DNA of 35,210 nt from Acidobacteriota bacterium (GTDB lineage: Bacteria > Acidobacteriota > JAAYUB01). Location of the stretch: positions 1-35,210 of the forward strand of contig JAGOHA010000023.1 of assembly GCA_017996395.1 (NCBI GenBank), written 5' to 3'. Numbering within the stretch: position 1 is the first letter of the stretch; every line of letters begins with the position of its first letter. The notes below the pieces were generated by a model. That model worked only from the letters and a program-made list of their open reading frames with translations. It had not been told where the DNA came from and made no database searches. Positions 1 to 7,223 of this stretch are shown here, piece by piece. Made by a program: the position numbers and the translations under genes.

Positions 1-179
1 CCGTCGGCCGCGGGCGGTTCCGCGTGATCACCCCGCTGGGCGGCCGGGCGATCTGGCTGTGCCAGCGGCTGTTCCCCGGGTTGTACCTGCGGGGCCTGAC
101 CGCGGTCTACCGCAGCGGCTATCTGGAGAAGACATTTCGGGGGCGACGGCGTTCGCCATCAACTAATCAACGTCCCTGA
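1..179 (+). CDS. C-terminal fragment of a short-chain dehydrogenase-like protein (partial)
   Basis: Only the last 58 codons are in the window; the frame is open from base 3 to a TGA at 177-179. The translated end reads like the C-terminus of a short-chain dehydrogenase/reductase of the lipid- or fatty-acid-modifying kind: a GRFRVITPLGGRAIWLCQRL stretch, then an aromatic and basic tail (LFPGLYLRGL, then Lys/Arg-rich). No catalytic Tyr-Lys or nucleotide-binding motif is visible because the body of the protein lies upstream. The gene is convergent with the minus-strand gene that stops at 237, only 57 bases away. The family call rests on general resemblance and is tentative; that the frame is coding is more secure, since the competing frames give Arg/Pro/Gly-rich low-quality peptides. 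Confidence 0.5.
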   Translation, partial: VGRGRFRVITPLGGRAIWLCQRLFPGLYLRGLTAVYRSGYLEKTFRGRRRSPSTNQRP

Positions 180-236
180 AAAGTTGCCTGGAGGCGGTGG
201 CAGGCACCGCCCTCCGCAGCGGGCATCTCCGAATAA

Positions 237-1955
237 TCACGGCTCCCGGACCAGGCGGAGGCCCACCGTGTTGCTCTTTTCATTGGGGAGGCCACCGTCA
301 CGGTTGGCCGAACGGCAGTCTTTGCCGGTGCTCTTCCATGATCCACCTCGTCGCACACGTTTTTCGCCTTCGTCGGGTCCTTTCGGGTCGGTCGGTCCAT
401 CTCCGGCGGTGCGGTAGTAGGTGTCGACAAACCGGTCCTGGCACCACTCCTCCACGTTGCCGTGCATGTCATACAGGCCAAATGCGTTGGGCTTGAAGCT
501 GCCCGCAGGCATCGTCTTCTGCCGGTTCGTCCCCCTGGCTGCCTTGCCGTAGGGGGTCGTTCCGTTAAAGTTGGCCAGACCTGATCCCATGTCGGCGCCA
601 AAGTGAAACGCCGTCTCCGTCCCCGCCCGGCAGGCGCACTCCCATTCAGCCTCAGTGGGGAGGCGATAGGCGTGGCGACCCAGCTTGTCGTTGAGTTTTT
701 GGATGAAGGCTTGGCAGTCATCCCAGGAGACGTTCTCCGCCGGCGCGTCGCGTCCTGCATTCTGGAAATGCGACGGATTATTTTCCATCACTGCCTGCCA
801 CTGGGCTTGGGTGACCTCGGTCCGGCTCAGCCAGAATCCCCCGCTGATGGCGACGCGGTGCAACGGTCCTTCGTCCCCGTTACGGCCGCTTTCACCGGCG
901 GGAGAACCCATTCGGAATCGGCCCGCCGAAATCCAGACGAAATCCGCTCCGCTGGCCGGATCCCGCCACACCACCGCCTGTCGCACCTCGGGGTCCGCGG
1001 CATGATCGGCGATCTCCGCCAGCACCACCGGATCGGAAAGCTTGCCGATGGCCGCGATCCGACTGTCTTTATGGAGATCGTTCCGGGCGATGTCCGTCAG
1101 GACAACCGGATCGGTCAGCGCACCGACAGCGAAGACCCGGACTTCGGAATCACCGGAAGTGCGAACCAGATCGAGCAGGACGCCCGGGTCGCTGATCTTC
1201 TTTGCGGCCGTCAGCCGGGTCTGGGTATCCGGGCCGTTTTTGGCGATATCCTGCAGCACGGTCGGCTCGGCCAGGTTGCCGACGGCAATCACCCGGACGG
1301 CCGAATCTTTTGCGGTTCGGACCAGTTCGGTCAGCAGCGCGGGGTCATTCAACCGCTCCGCTGCCTTCATCCGGACGATGAGGTCTCCGCCCTGACGGGC
1401 CACGTCCAGCAGGCTGGCAGGATCCGTCAGTGCCTGCGCGGCGTTCTCGCGGAGCTTGGAGGATTGATCGTTCTTGGCTAAATCCACCAGCAGAGCCTGG
1501 TCGGTCACCCGGCTCACGACGACGGAGCGAACCTGTGAATCGCTGGAACTTTTTACCAGTTCCGCCGACAGGACGGGGTCGGTCAGTTTCTGAGCCGCTT
1601 GTAAACGGAGCGGGCCGTGAGCGGATTTCCTTGCCACATCCGCCAACATGGCCTGGTCCTGCAGGCTGCCTACCGCTTCCTGCCGCACGCCGTCATCGAG
1701 ATCGCCCAGGGCGATGCCGGCCAGCATGACCGGATCGGTGACCTTCTCGGTCGCGGCTTTCCGGACAGCTGCCGACTTGTTGGTTTTCGCCATCTTTCCC
1801 AGTTTGGCGCAAGACTTTTGCTTACCGGCTTGGCATTCCGCAACCAGTTTGTCGATCCCGCGTTGCTGCTTGGCTGACAGTTGCGCGTCCACCGGCAGGC
1901 ACATCCATGCACAAACCAGAACCCATCCGATCCAGATCAGATGCTGTCTGCTCAT
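237..1955 (-). CDS. Secreted helical-repeat protein with C-terminal formylglycine-generating-enzyme-like (SUMF1) domain
   Basis: 572 residues from the ATG at 1955, chosen over an upstream extension because a GGAGA ribosome site precedes it and a signal peptide begins there (hydrophobic LIWIGWVLVCAWMCL, cleavage likely after VDA). Residues about 72-331 are ten consecutive 26-residue repeats, each opening with a (L/V/I)-(T/S/N)-D-P-like turn followed by two short helices containing a D-x-x-V-R-like motif; this is a HEAT-like or Leu-rich-variant solenoid. Residues about 337-572 are a SUMF1/FGE-type domain: FVWISAGRFRMGSP start, SRTEVTQAQW, RLPTEAEWECACRAG, GLYDMHGNVEEWCQD and RRGGSW are all present. 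In true sulfatase-modifying FGE two Cys bind copper near the GGS(Y/F)xC site; here the first is Ser (GGSWKS) and only a later Cys remains, so formylglycine formation is unlikely. Likely role is exported binding or scaffold protein; function unknown. It diverges from the WD40 gene at 2195 and may belong to that cluster. Confidence 0.85.
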   Translation of the reverse strand: MSRQHLIWIGWVLVCAWMCLPVDAQLSAKQQRGIDKLVAECQAGKQKSCAKLGKMAKTNKSAAVRKAATEKVTDPVMLAGIALGDLDDGVRQEAVGSLQDQAMLADVARKSAHGPLRLQAAQKLTDPVLSAELVKSSSDSQVRSVVVSRVTDQALLVDLAKNDQSSKLRENAAQALTDPASLLDVARQGGDLIVRMKAAERLNDPALLTELVRTAKDSAVRVIAVGNLAEPTVLQDIAKNGPDTQTRLTAAKKISDPGVLLDLVRTSGDSEVRVFAVGALTDPVVLTDIARNDLHKDSRIAAIGKLSDPVVLAEIADHAADPEVRQAVVWRDPASGADFVWISAGRFRMGSPAGESGRNGDEGPLHRVAISGGFWLSRTEVTQAQWQAVMENNPSHFQNAGRDAPAENVSWDDCQAFIQKLNDKLGRHAYRLPTEAEWECACRAGTETAFHFGADMGSGLANFNGTTPYGKAARGTNRQKTMPAGSFKPNAFGLYDMHGNVEEWCQDRFVDTYYRTAGDGPTDPKGPDEGEKRVRRGGSWKSTGKDCRSANRDGGLPNEKSNTVGLRLVREP

Positions 1956-1984
1956 GACATGTCTCCACGGAAATCTATGCCGAA

Positions 1985-2014
1985 AATATATCACCCCTGG
2001 GCCTCTTTTCGCAA
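1985..2014 (-). promoter_or_regulatory. Candidate sigma70 promoter for the repeat/SUMF1 gene
   Basis: Read on the minus strand, a TTGCGA -35 box (2009-2014) and a TATATT -10 box (1985-1990) are separated by 18 bp. The -10 lies about 30 nt upstream of the ATG at 1955, leaving a short leader with the GGAGA ribosome site. It faces away from the plus-strand promoter starting at 2039. Match is by eye only. Confidence 0.5.
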
Positions 2015-2038
2015 ACCCAGATTGCAAGCGGCCGGCCA

Positions 2039-2067
2039 TTGACTGGCCACACGGACTATGTTACAAA
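2039..2067 (+). promoter_or_regulatory. Candidate sigma70 promoter for the WD40/radical SAM cluster
   Basis: TTGACT (2039-2044) and TACAAA (2062-2067) with the optimal 17-bp spacer, 128 nt upstream of the WD40 start codon. It is the only promoter-like site seen ahead of the seven-gene cluster and is divergent from the promoter at 1985-2014, their -35 boxes being only 24 bp apart. Confidence 0.5.
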
Positions 2068-2074
2068 CGGTAAC
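2060..2074. promoter_or_regulatory. Inverted repeat overlapping the cluster -10 box, possible operator
   Basis: GTTAC-AAACG-GTAAC, a perfect 5-bp inverted repeat with a 5-bp centre, overlaps the TACAAA -10 element. Placement suits a repressor site, but the arms are short and no regulator gene lies nearby, so this is inference from position only. Confidence 0.3.
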
Positions 2075-2194
2075 GACATTCATCCGCTGAGCCTTGTCCA
2101 GAAGCGCCTTGCGTGAGTCGCGTTTCGCAGCCGTCACCAGGACGCGGCGCGGTCTTCGCCGAGGCATCCCGCTCTGGCCGGAGGATAAACGATC

Positions 2195-3601
2195 ATGACC
2201 GACGACAACCTGACTCCGCCGCCCGATCCCGCCGAGAATCCGGCACCGGCCGGCCAACCCGCCGAGGAGGAACCCGCCGTTTACAGTCTGCACCGGGTGA
2301 ACGGCGCCTGGTCGATTTCCCGGCGGGATTTTCTGACCGCCGCCACGCTGGGTGCCGCCGGCTCCACCGTCATGGCCCAGTCGTCCGGATCCGCGAAGGG
2401 ACAGTCCAAACCCTCCCGGAAAGACCGCTGCACCGGGGTCCTCGCTCACGAGGGGGCGGTTCGGGCGTTAGCCCTCAGCCCGGACGGCAAAACGCTCTTT
2501 TCCGGAGGCGCCGACAAAACCATCAAATTCTGGACCCTCCCCCGTGGCGCTCTGTTCAACACCCTGCAAGCCCACAGCGAAGCGGTTTGCGCTCTGGCGG
2601 TCAGTGCCGATGGGAAGGCGCTGTTCTCCGGCGGCTGGGACCAGACCGGTAAAATCTGGCCCCTGCCAGAATGCGATCCGACTCGAACACTGGGCAACGC
2701 GGCCGTCACTGTGAATGCACTGGCGGCATTCCCCCAGGGATCGGTTGTGCTGGCCGGAATGTACGATCGATCCGTGCAGGTCTGGTCTGCCGACGGCACA
2801 GCGGGAGCCAGCTTCGCCGGCCACCCGGGTATCGTCTGGGCGGTCGCGGTTAGCCCTGACGGCCAGACGCTGTTCTCCGCCGGTGACGACAAGACGATCC
2901 GGCTCTGGTCTCTGACAGACGGGATTCCGGGGAAAGTTCTCTCCGGTCACACCGGTTTCATCAACGCGCTGGCGGTCAGTCCCGACGGCCAGACGCTTTT
3001 CTCCGCCGGCACCGACACGGATATTCGACTCTGGTCCCTACCTGATGGTGCACCGGTCAAGACCCTCACCGGCCATTCGGGTTACGTCCAAGCCCTGGCG
3101 GTGAGCCGGGACGGCAAGTTGCTTGTCTCCGCCGGCGCCGACCAGACTGTTCGGTTCTGGTCCCTGCCGGATGGCAAGCCGGTGAAAACCCTCACTGGTC
3201 ACACCAGTGCCGTGAACGCCGTGACGCTGACTCCGGACGGAAAAATTCTCGCGTCGGGCGATGAAGAAGGGACGATCCGCCTCTGGACGCTGCCGCAGGG
3301 TAAATTGCGCAGTTGCCTGCTGGACATTACCGCCAATCCCAAAGAAGTCAAAGGTGTCCAGTACGAGGCTAAAGACGTTTACGGCAAGACGATCTCTTAC
3401 ACGCTGCCATGCGGTTCACCTATTCCGCCGGGGGCCGTGTGCATCTGCAACTGTGTCCCCGGCAGTTTCGGCTCTGACGAAGGCTTTGGTCGGAGCTTCA
3501 ATGCGGCCGGGATCTGCACCTGCAACCTCATCTGCACCTGCAACAGCATCTGTACGTGCCAGTCCGTATCCCACTCATGGCATTACTGGTACCCAACCTA
3601 G
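2195..3601 (+). CDS. WD40 beta-propeller protein with Cys-rich C-terminal tail; putative RiPP-like substrate
   Basis: 468 residues; ATG preceded by GGAGGATAAAC. Residues 1-35 are Pro/Ala/Glu-rich; an SRRDFLTAATLGAAG Tat-type motif sits at 42-56, unusually far from the N-terminus. Residues about 80-374 form seven WD40 repeats (GH...AV-SPDG-LFSAG-D--IRLWSL pattern), enough for one complete propeller. The last ~94 residues are different: a linker, then ten Cys (406, 416, 418, 420, 441, 443, 447, 449, 453, 455). Six of them lie in three back-to-back hexads, ICTCNL ICTCNS ICTCQS, after which the protein ends in HSWHYWYPT. The stop is followed closely by radical SAM/SPASM and PqqD-like genes, the usual partners of ribosomal peptides. 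I infer that the tail is the peptide modified by those enzymes and the propeller an outsized leader or carrier. Alternatives: the Cys-x-Cys repeats bind metal, or the WD40 protein is a structural scaffold. Confidence 0.85.
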   Translation: MTDDNLTPPPDPAENPAPAGQPAEEEPAVYSLHRVNGAWSISRRDFLTAATLGAAGSTVMAQSSGSAKGQSKPSRKDRCTGVLAHEGAVRALALSPDGKTLFSGGADKTIKFWTLPRGALFNTLQAHSEAVCALAVSADGKALFSGGWDQTGKIWPLPECDPTRTLGNAAVTVNALAAFPQGSVVLAGMYDRSVQVWSADGTAGASFAGHPGIVWAVAVSPDGQTLFSAGDDKTIRLWSLTDGIPGKVLSGHTGFINALAVSPDGQTLFSAGTDTDIRLWSLPDGAPVKTLTGHSGYVQALAVSRDGKLLVSAGADQTVRFWSLPDGKPVKTLTGHTSAVNAVTLTPDGKILASGDEEGTIRLWTLPQGKLRSCLLDITANPKEVKGVQYEAKDVYGKTISYTLPCGSPIPPGAVCICNCVPGSFGSDEGFGRSFNAAGICTCNLICTCNSICTCQSVSHSWHYWYPT

Positions 3602-3664
3602 CTCGACCGGTTGGGGCCTGCCGGGAAGGTGCCCGCCCGGAATTCCACTCAGGATTATGCCTGC

Positions 3665-5032
3665 ATGCCGGATGACGAAACGTATTTCATCAAGTTCCAG
3701 AAGAGTTTCATCATCTTCCGGCCCCTGTCGCGTCTCGCCTTTTCCGGAAATCTGGCCTTGACCCGGTACTTGCGGCGGCGGTCGCGGATTCCCGTCCAGG
3801 ACCGGCCGGCAGACGTTGAGAATTTTTTGGCAGCGGTGGGTTATGACTCGACGGGAATCCCGCGCCCAACGGCATGGACTCCCGCACGGCCGCACCGGCC
3901 CACCATCGCCGTACTCCTCCTGACTTCCGCCTGCAACCTGCGTTGCGTGTACTGCTATGCCGACGCCGGCGAATCGCCGGTGCGCTCGATGCCTCTCGCC
4001 CTGGCCCGCCACGCGATCGACGCCGTGCATCGCAACGCTCGCGAGGTGGGAGCCGACCGGTTCTCCCTCTCCTTTCACGGGGGTGGTGAACCCACGCTCA
4101 ACTGGGATGTGCTCCGTGCGGCGGTGATCCATGCCCGGAGCAAAGACCTGCCCTGCCACATCAGTCTGGCTACCAACGGGGTGTGGACGGAATCACAGCG
4201 CGAGTTCATCCGCCGCCACATCGATGACATCAGCCTTTCCTGTGACGGTCTGCGGCCGGTACAGTCGGCGCAGCGGCCTCGACGCGACGGCGGAGACTCC
4301 TTCGATGCAGTCGCCGAGACGATCCGCCTGTTGGACCGGGCTGGTCGATCCTATGGCTTCCGGATGACGGTGACCCCGGAATGGATGAAGTGTCTGCCCG
4401 ACAGTGTCGACTGGATCTGCCGGGAGACGGGCGCCCGGTCCGTTCAGGTGGAACCTACCTTCACCTCGGCTCGGGGCCGGTATGCCGAGCTGCCCCGGGC
4501 TGCCGGCCAGCGCTTCGTCAAGGCATTCCTCCAGGCTTGGGAAATTGCCGCCGCCCACCGACGCACTTTCTTCTATTCGGGGGCCCAACCCTGGACCGTC
4601 ACCGCCGCCTTCTGTCAGGCGCCGGCCCGCGCCCTGGTGGTCACGCCCGAGGGACGCATTGTGACCTGTTTCGAAATCACCGACCCTCGCGACGAACTTG
4701 CGGCGCCGTTCGTAATCGGCGAAGTCCGGGATGATGGAGCGTTGGTCGTTGACGAGACGATGTTGACACAGTTTGCCGCCGACCAACAAGTCCGCCGAGA
4801 CAGTTGCCACTCCTGCTTTTGCTACTGGAGCTGCGCCGGGGACTGCGCCACCCGCAGCCTGACCAAGACTGGCCGCAACTCCATCCGCTGTTGGATCAAC
4901 CGAACGTTGACCCGGGAATTGCTGGCCCGCTTAATCGTTGGCGGAGACGGCTGCTGGCGGGGTCAACCGGTTGCGTCTCCTTTTCCTGGGGGAGAGGCGT
5001 CTGTCGCCACACGAGACTTCATGCCGGTGTAA
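3665..5032 (+). CDS. Radical SAM/SPASM peptide-modifying enzyme (maturase 1)
   Basis: 455 residues from the ATG at 3665, which has AGGA 10 nt upstream; a TTG at 3611 would add 18 residues. The N-terminal ~80 residues (YFIKFQKSFIIFRPLSRLAF) resemble the substrate-contact region seen before many SPASM enzymes. The radical SAM core carries the 4Fe-4S triad C90-x3-C94-x2-C97 (CNLRCVYCY) and the SAM-contacting GGGEP. A SPASM-type C-terminal domain follows, with a lone CFE Cys and a cluster CHSCFCYWSCAGDC, suggesting two auxiliary Fe-S clusters. Such enzymes install thioether, C-C or other radical-derived links in ribosomal peptides, or act on protein side chains. It starts 63 nt after the Cys-rich WD40 gene and ends one base before the next gene, so it is part of the same operon. 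Exact chemistry cannot be told from sequence. Confidence 0.9.
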   Translation: MPDDETYFIKFQKSFIIFRPLSRLAFSGNLALTRYLRRRSRIPVQDRPADVENFLAAVGYDSTGIPRPTAWTPARPHRPTIAVLLLTSACNLRCVYCYADAGESPVRSMPLALARHAIDAVHRNAREVGADRFSLSFHGGGEPTLNWDVLRAAVIHARSKDLPCHISLATNGVWTESQREFIRRHIDDISLSCDGLRPVQSAQRPRRDGGDSFDAVAETIRLLDRAGRSYGFRMTVTPEWMKCLPDSVDWICRETGARSVQVEPTFTSARGRYAELPRAAGQRFVKAFLQAWEIAAAHRRTFFYSGAQPWTVTAAFCQAPARALVVTPEGRIVTCFEITDPRDELAAPFVIGEVRDDGALVVDETMLTQFAADQQVRRDSCHSCFCYWSCAGDCATRSLTKTGRNSIRCWINRTLTRELLARLIVGGDGCWRGQPVASPFPGGEASVATRDFMPV

Positions 5033-5033
5033 T

Positions 5034-5480
5034 ATGGATAATATGAATAAACCGGATCACCACCTGCCAACTACCAACCGGCGCCGATTTCTCCGAGCAC
5101 TGGCCGGCGACTTGTTGGGATTCGCGGACGAGCTGTCGGGCCGCCCGCAACTTGCCATGAACGATTTACCGGAACTCACGGACACCGCACTGGCTCGAAT
5201 CGTACCTGTCATCTCGCCAGGAGTGGCGATCGTCAGCCTTTCAGACGGTGTCGGTGCCCGTTATCCGAATGGCGAGATCCGAGGGCCCCTGTTTGAATCC
5301 GGTGCAATACAACTATTCCTGTTCAATCGAATCAACGGCGAGACATCCCTGGGGCAGATGTCCCACGAACTGGCGGCTGAATTCTCGTTGAGTCCGGAAG
5401 CCAGTCTGGCCCAGACCCGAGAGCTGTTCTTCTGCCTTGTCCGACTGGGAGTTTGCGTGCCCAACAACATGGTGGAGTGA
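5034..5480 (+). CDS. PqqD-like putative peptide-recognition protein 1
   Basis: 148 residues; the ATG at 5034 follows the upstream stop by one base, with no clear ribosome site, suggesting translational coupling (a second ATG lies at 5043). The C-terminal half has the PqqD-like pattern: a short strand region, then GAIQLFLFNRINGETSLGQM, helices with SPEASLAQTRELFFCLVRLG, and a closing hydrophobic turn. PqqD-type domains (RiPP recognition elements) bind leader peptides and hand them to radical SAM maturases. The N-terminal ~50 residues (RRRFLRALAGDLLGFADELSGRPQ, here cited as the RRRFL to GRPQ stretch) are extra compared with plain PqqD proteins of about 90 residues. The RRRFL stretch looks superficially Tat-like but no long hydrophobic segment follows. 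Assignment is by pattern and context. Confidence 0.65.
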   Translation: MDNMNKPDHHLPTTNRRRFLRALAGDLLGFADELSGRPQLAMNDLPELTDTALARIVPVISPGVAIVSLSDGVGARYPNGEIRGPLFESGAIQLFLFNRINGETSLGQMSHELAAEFSLSPEASLAQTRELFFCLVRLGVCVPNNMVE

Positions 5481-5506
5481 TCCTTGGAGATTGATGCAAA
5501 CGGACG

Positions 5507-6907
5507 ATGAGCAAACTTCCTGATTCAGATCTGTTCGCGGTCCCGTTGCCGAAAGGGTTTTTGCTGTTCTCGCCCCGTCGCCGGCTGGCGGTGAGACTGA
5601 ACCGCCAGGCGTTGATGGTTTTATTCCGGATCTTCGTCGCCGGAGATCATCCATCCGGATTGTCTCCTGAGATGGACGCGCTTGTCGCGGAACTCAGTCA
5701 ACCGCAGGAACAGGTGATTCCATCCGCCAACACAGCCGTTTCCCCCCCGTTTCTCGGCCTCATCACCACCCGGGCCTGCAACCTTGCCTGTGCCTACTGC
5801 GCGTTCGGCAGCCGAACCAGCCCCGACGAACGAATGCCCCTCGCTACCGCTGTGGCCGCTGTGGACTGGATGGCCCACCAAGCCCGGCGCCTCGCGCGTG
5901 AAACATTGGATATCCATTTTTTCGGGGGTGAGCCATTTGCCGCACCGGAGGTCGTGGACACCGCCGTCCTTCGGGGCCGGATCATGGCCGAACAGTCGAG
6001 GTTGCGTCCCCATTTCGAAGCCTCCACAAACGGCTACTACACCGCAGACCAGGCCGATTTCATCGGGGCGTACTTTCACGCTGTGGTAGTCTCCATTGAC
6101 GGGCCCGCCCCGGTCCACGACCGCCACCGCCCGGCAGCTCCCGGAAAAGGTAGCTTCGACCGGGTGGCCGAAACCATTCAACGCCTGGGCCGATGGGAAC
6201 TGAAACTGTGTCTTCGAGTCTGTGTCAGCAAGGAGAACGTCGCCAGCCTGGAAGAAATCGTGTCTTGGTTGGGGCATACTTTTCGGCCATCCGTGATCAA
6301 CCTGGAGACCCTGCAGCCCACACCCGAATCCGTCGCCGCCGGCCTGCGTCCGCCCGACCCCGCGGAGTTTGCCGTGCATGGTCACCGGGCCATCCGCCAG
6401 GCCAGGAGCCAGGGCATCAAGGCGGTTTACTCAGCGGCGGAGATGGACGGTCCCCGCTACACCTTTTGCCCGGTGGGGCGCGACACCATCATCGTATCCC
6501 CCGACGGGCAAGCTGCAAGCTGCTACCTGCCTCGGTGGGAATGGAAACAGCGCGACCTGGAGCTGGAAGTGGGGCGGGTAGACGGCGCCAACCTGAGTGT
6601 GGATTCTCGAGCGATCCGGCGGGTGCGCCGTGCGGCGGCCCACAAGCCACGCTGTCGCCGCTGCTTCTGCCGGTGGACTTGCGCCGGCGGATGTCTCGTT
6701 AACCAAACTTGGCCAGGCTGCCCCGACGCGTACGACGACTTCTGCCGCCAGACCCGGCTCCTGTCTGCGTGCGCCTTGCTCGACGCTATGGGGGATTCCG
6801 CTGAAGCCGACGGTGTTCTGACAGATGCCCGGGCAATGGCGGTCCTGGCGGAGCATCCCGACGACCGACTGGAGAATTTCCCCACGATGGCAGGTGGCCA
6901 TGGTTGA
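5507..6907 (+). CDS. Radical SAM/SPASM peptide-modifying enzyme (maturase 2)
   Basis: 466 residues. As in maturase 1, a ~80-residue N-terminal part (LFAVPLPKGFLLFSPRRRLA) precedes the radical SAM core with C91-x3-C95-x2-C98 (CNLACAYC) and HFFGGEPF. The C-terminal SPASM-type region contains a single Cys in the SCYLPRWE stretch and CRRCFCRWTCAGGC, closely parallel to maturase 1, so the two are probably paralogues with separate substrates or separate positions on one substrate. The start codon has only a weak ribosome site (GGACG). The end overlaps the next gene by 8 nt, which implies coupled translation. Likely role: Cys-dependent or C-H-activating modification of the WD40-borne tail, by inference from context. 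Confidence 0.9.
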   Translation: MSKLPDSDLFAVPLPKGFLLFSPRRRLAVRLNRQALMVLFRIFVAGDHPSGLSPEMDALVAELSQPQEQVIPSANTAVSPPFLGLITTRACNLACAYCAFGSRTSPDERMPLATAVAAVDWMAHQARRLARETLDIHFFGGEPFAAPEVVDTAVLRGRIMAEQSRLRPHFEASTNGYYTADQADFIGAYFHAVVVSIDGPAPVHDRHRPAAPGKGSFDRVAETIQRLGRWELKLCLRVCVSKENVASLEEIVSWLGHTFRPSVINLETLQPTPESVAAGLRPPDPAEFAVHGHRAIRQARSQGIKAVYSAAEMDGPRYTFCPVGRDTIIVSPDGQAASCYLPRWEWKQRDLELEVGRVDGANLSVDSRAIRRVRRAAAHKPRCRRCFCRWTCAGGCLVNQTWPGCPDAYDDFCRQTRLLSACALLDAMGDSAEADGVLTDARAMAVLAEHPDDRLENFPTMAGGHG

Positions 6908-7223
6908 ACCCGCCGCCCCAGGTCGGATCATCCAGTACGAGTGCGCCTCCACGACCACCTGGGCCGTGGATGACCGCGGTGTCATCGTGGTTGACAATTC
7001 CAATGGAGCCATCCATCGAATCCATCATCCCGAGGCGGCTGTTTGGACTCTGATCCAGCGACCGTACGCTTGGGGCCGGGTGATGAGTATCCTGTCCGCC
7101 GCCACCGGCCTTGACGGGGCCGCAGCGACCAGTCTGCTTCAGCGGTGTCTGGCGGAGTGGACAGCGGCGGGGCTGATCCGGAAGACCTCCAAGAACGCTG
7201 TCGAGTCGATCGCTCATGGCTAA
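6900..7223 (+). CDS. PqqD-like putative peptide-recognition protein 2
   Basis: 107 residues from the ATG at 6900, which overlaps the preceding stop by 8 nt; upstream in-frame starts lie inside the maturase gene and are less likely. Pattern matches PqqD-like RiPP recognition elements: short beta-strands (WAVDDRGVIVVDN), then helices with IHHPEAAVWTLIQ, RVMSILSAATGL and LLQRCLAEWTAAGLI. Its length is that of a stand-alone PqqD domain. It is clearly different from the first PqqD-like protein, so each may serve its own maturase. Its own stop overlaps the next radical SAM gene by 8 nt, the same junction type as upstream. Confidence 0.7.
   Translation: MVEPAAPGRIIQYECASTTTWAVDDRGVIVVDNSNGAIHRIHHPEAAVWTLIQRPYAWGRVMSILSAATGLDGAAATSLLQRCLAEWTAAGLIRKTSKNAVESIAHG

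Noticed and set aside
5088..5130. Tat signal in the first PqqD-like protein (RRRFL)
   Set aside because: No continuous hydrophobic segment follows; acidic residues appear within about ten positions.
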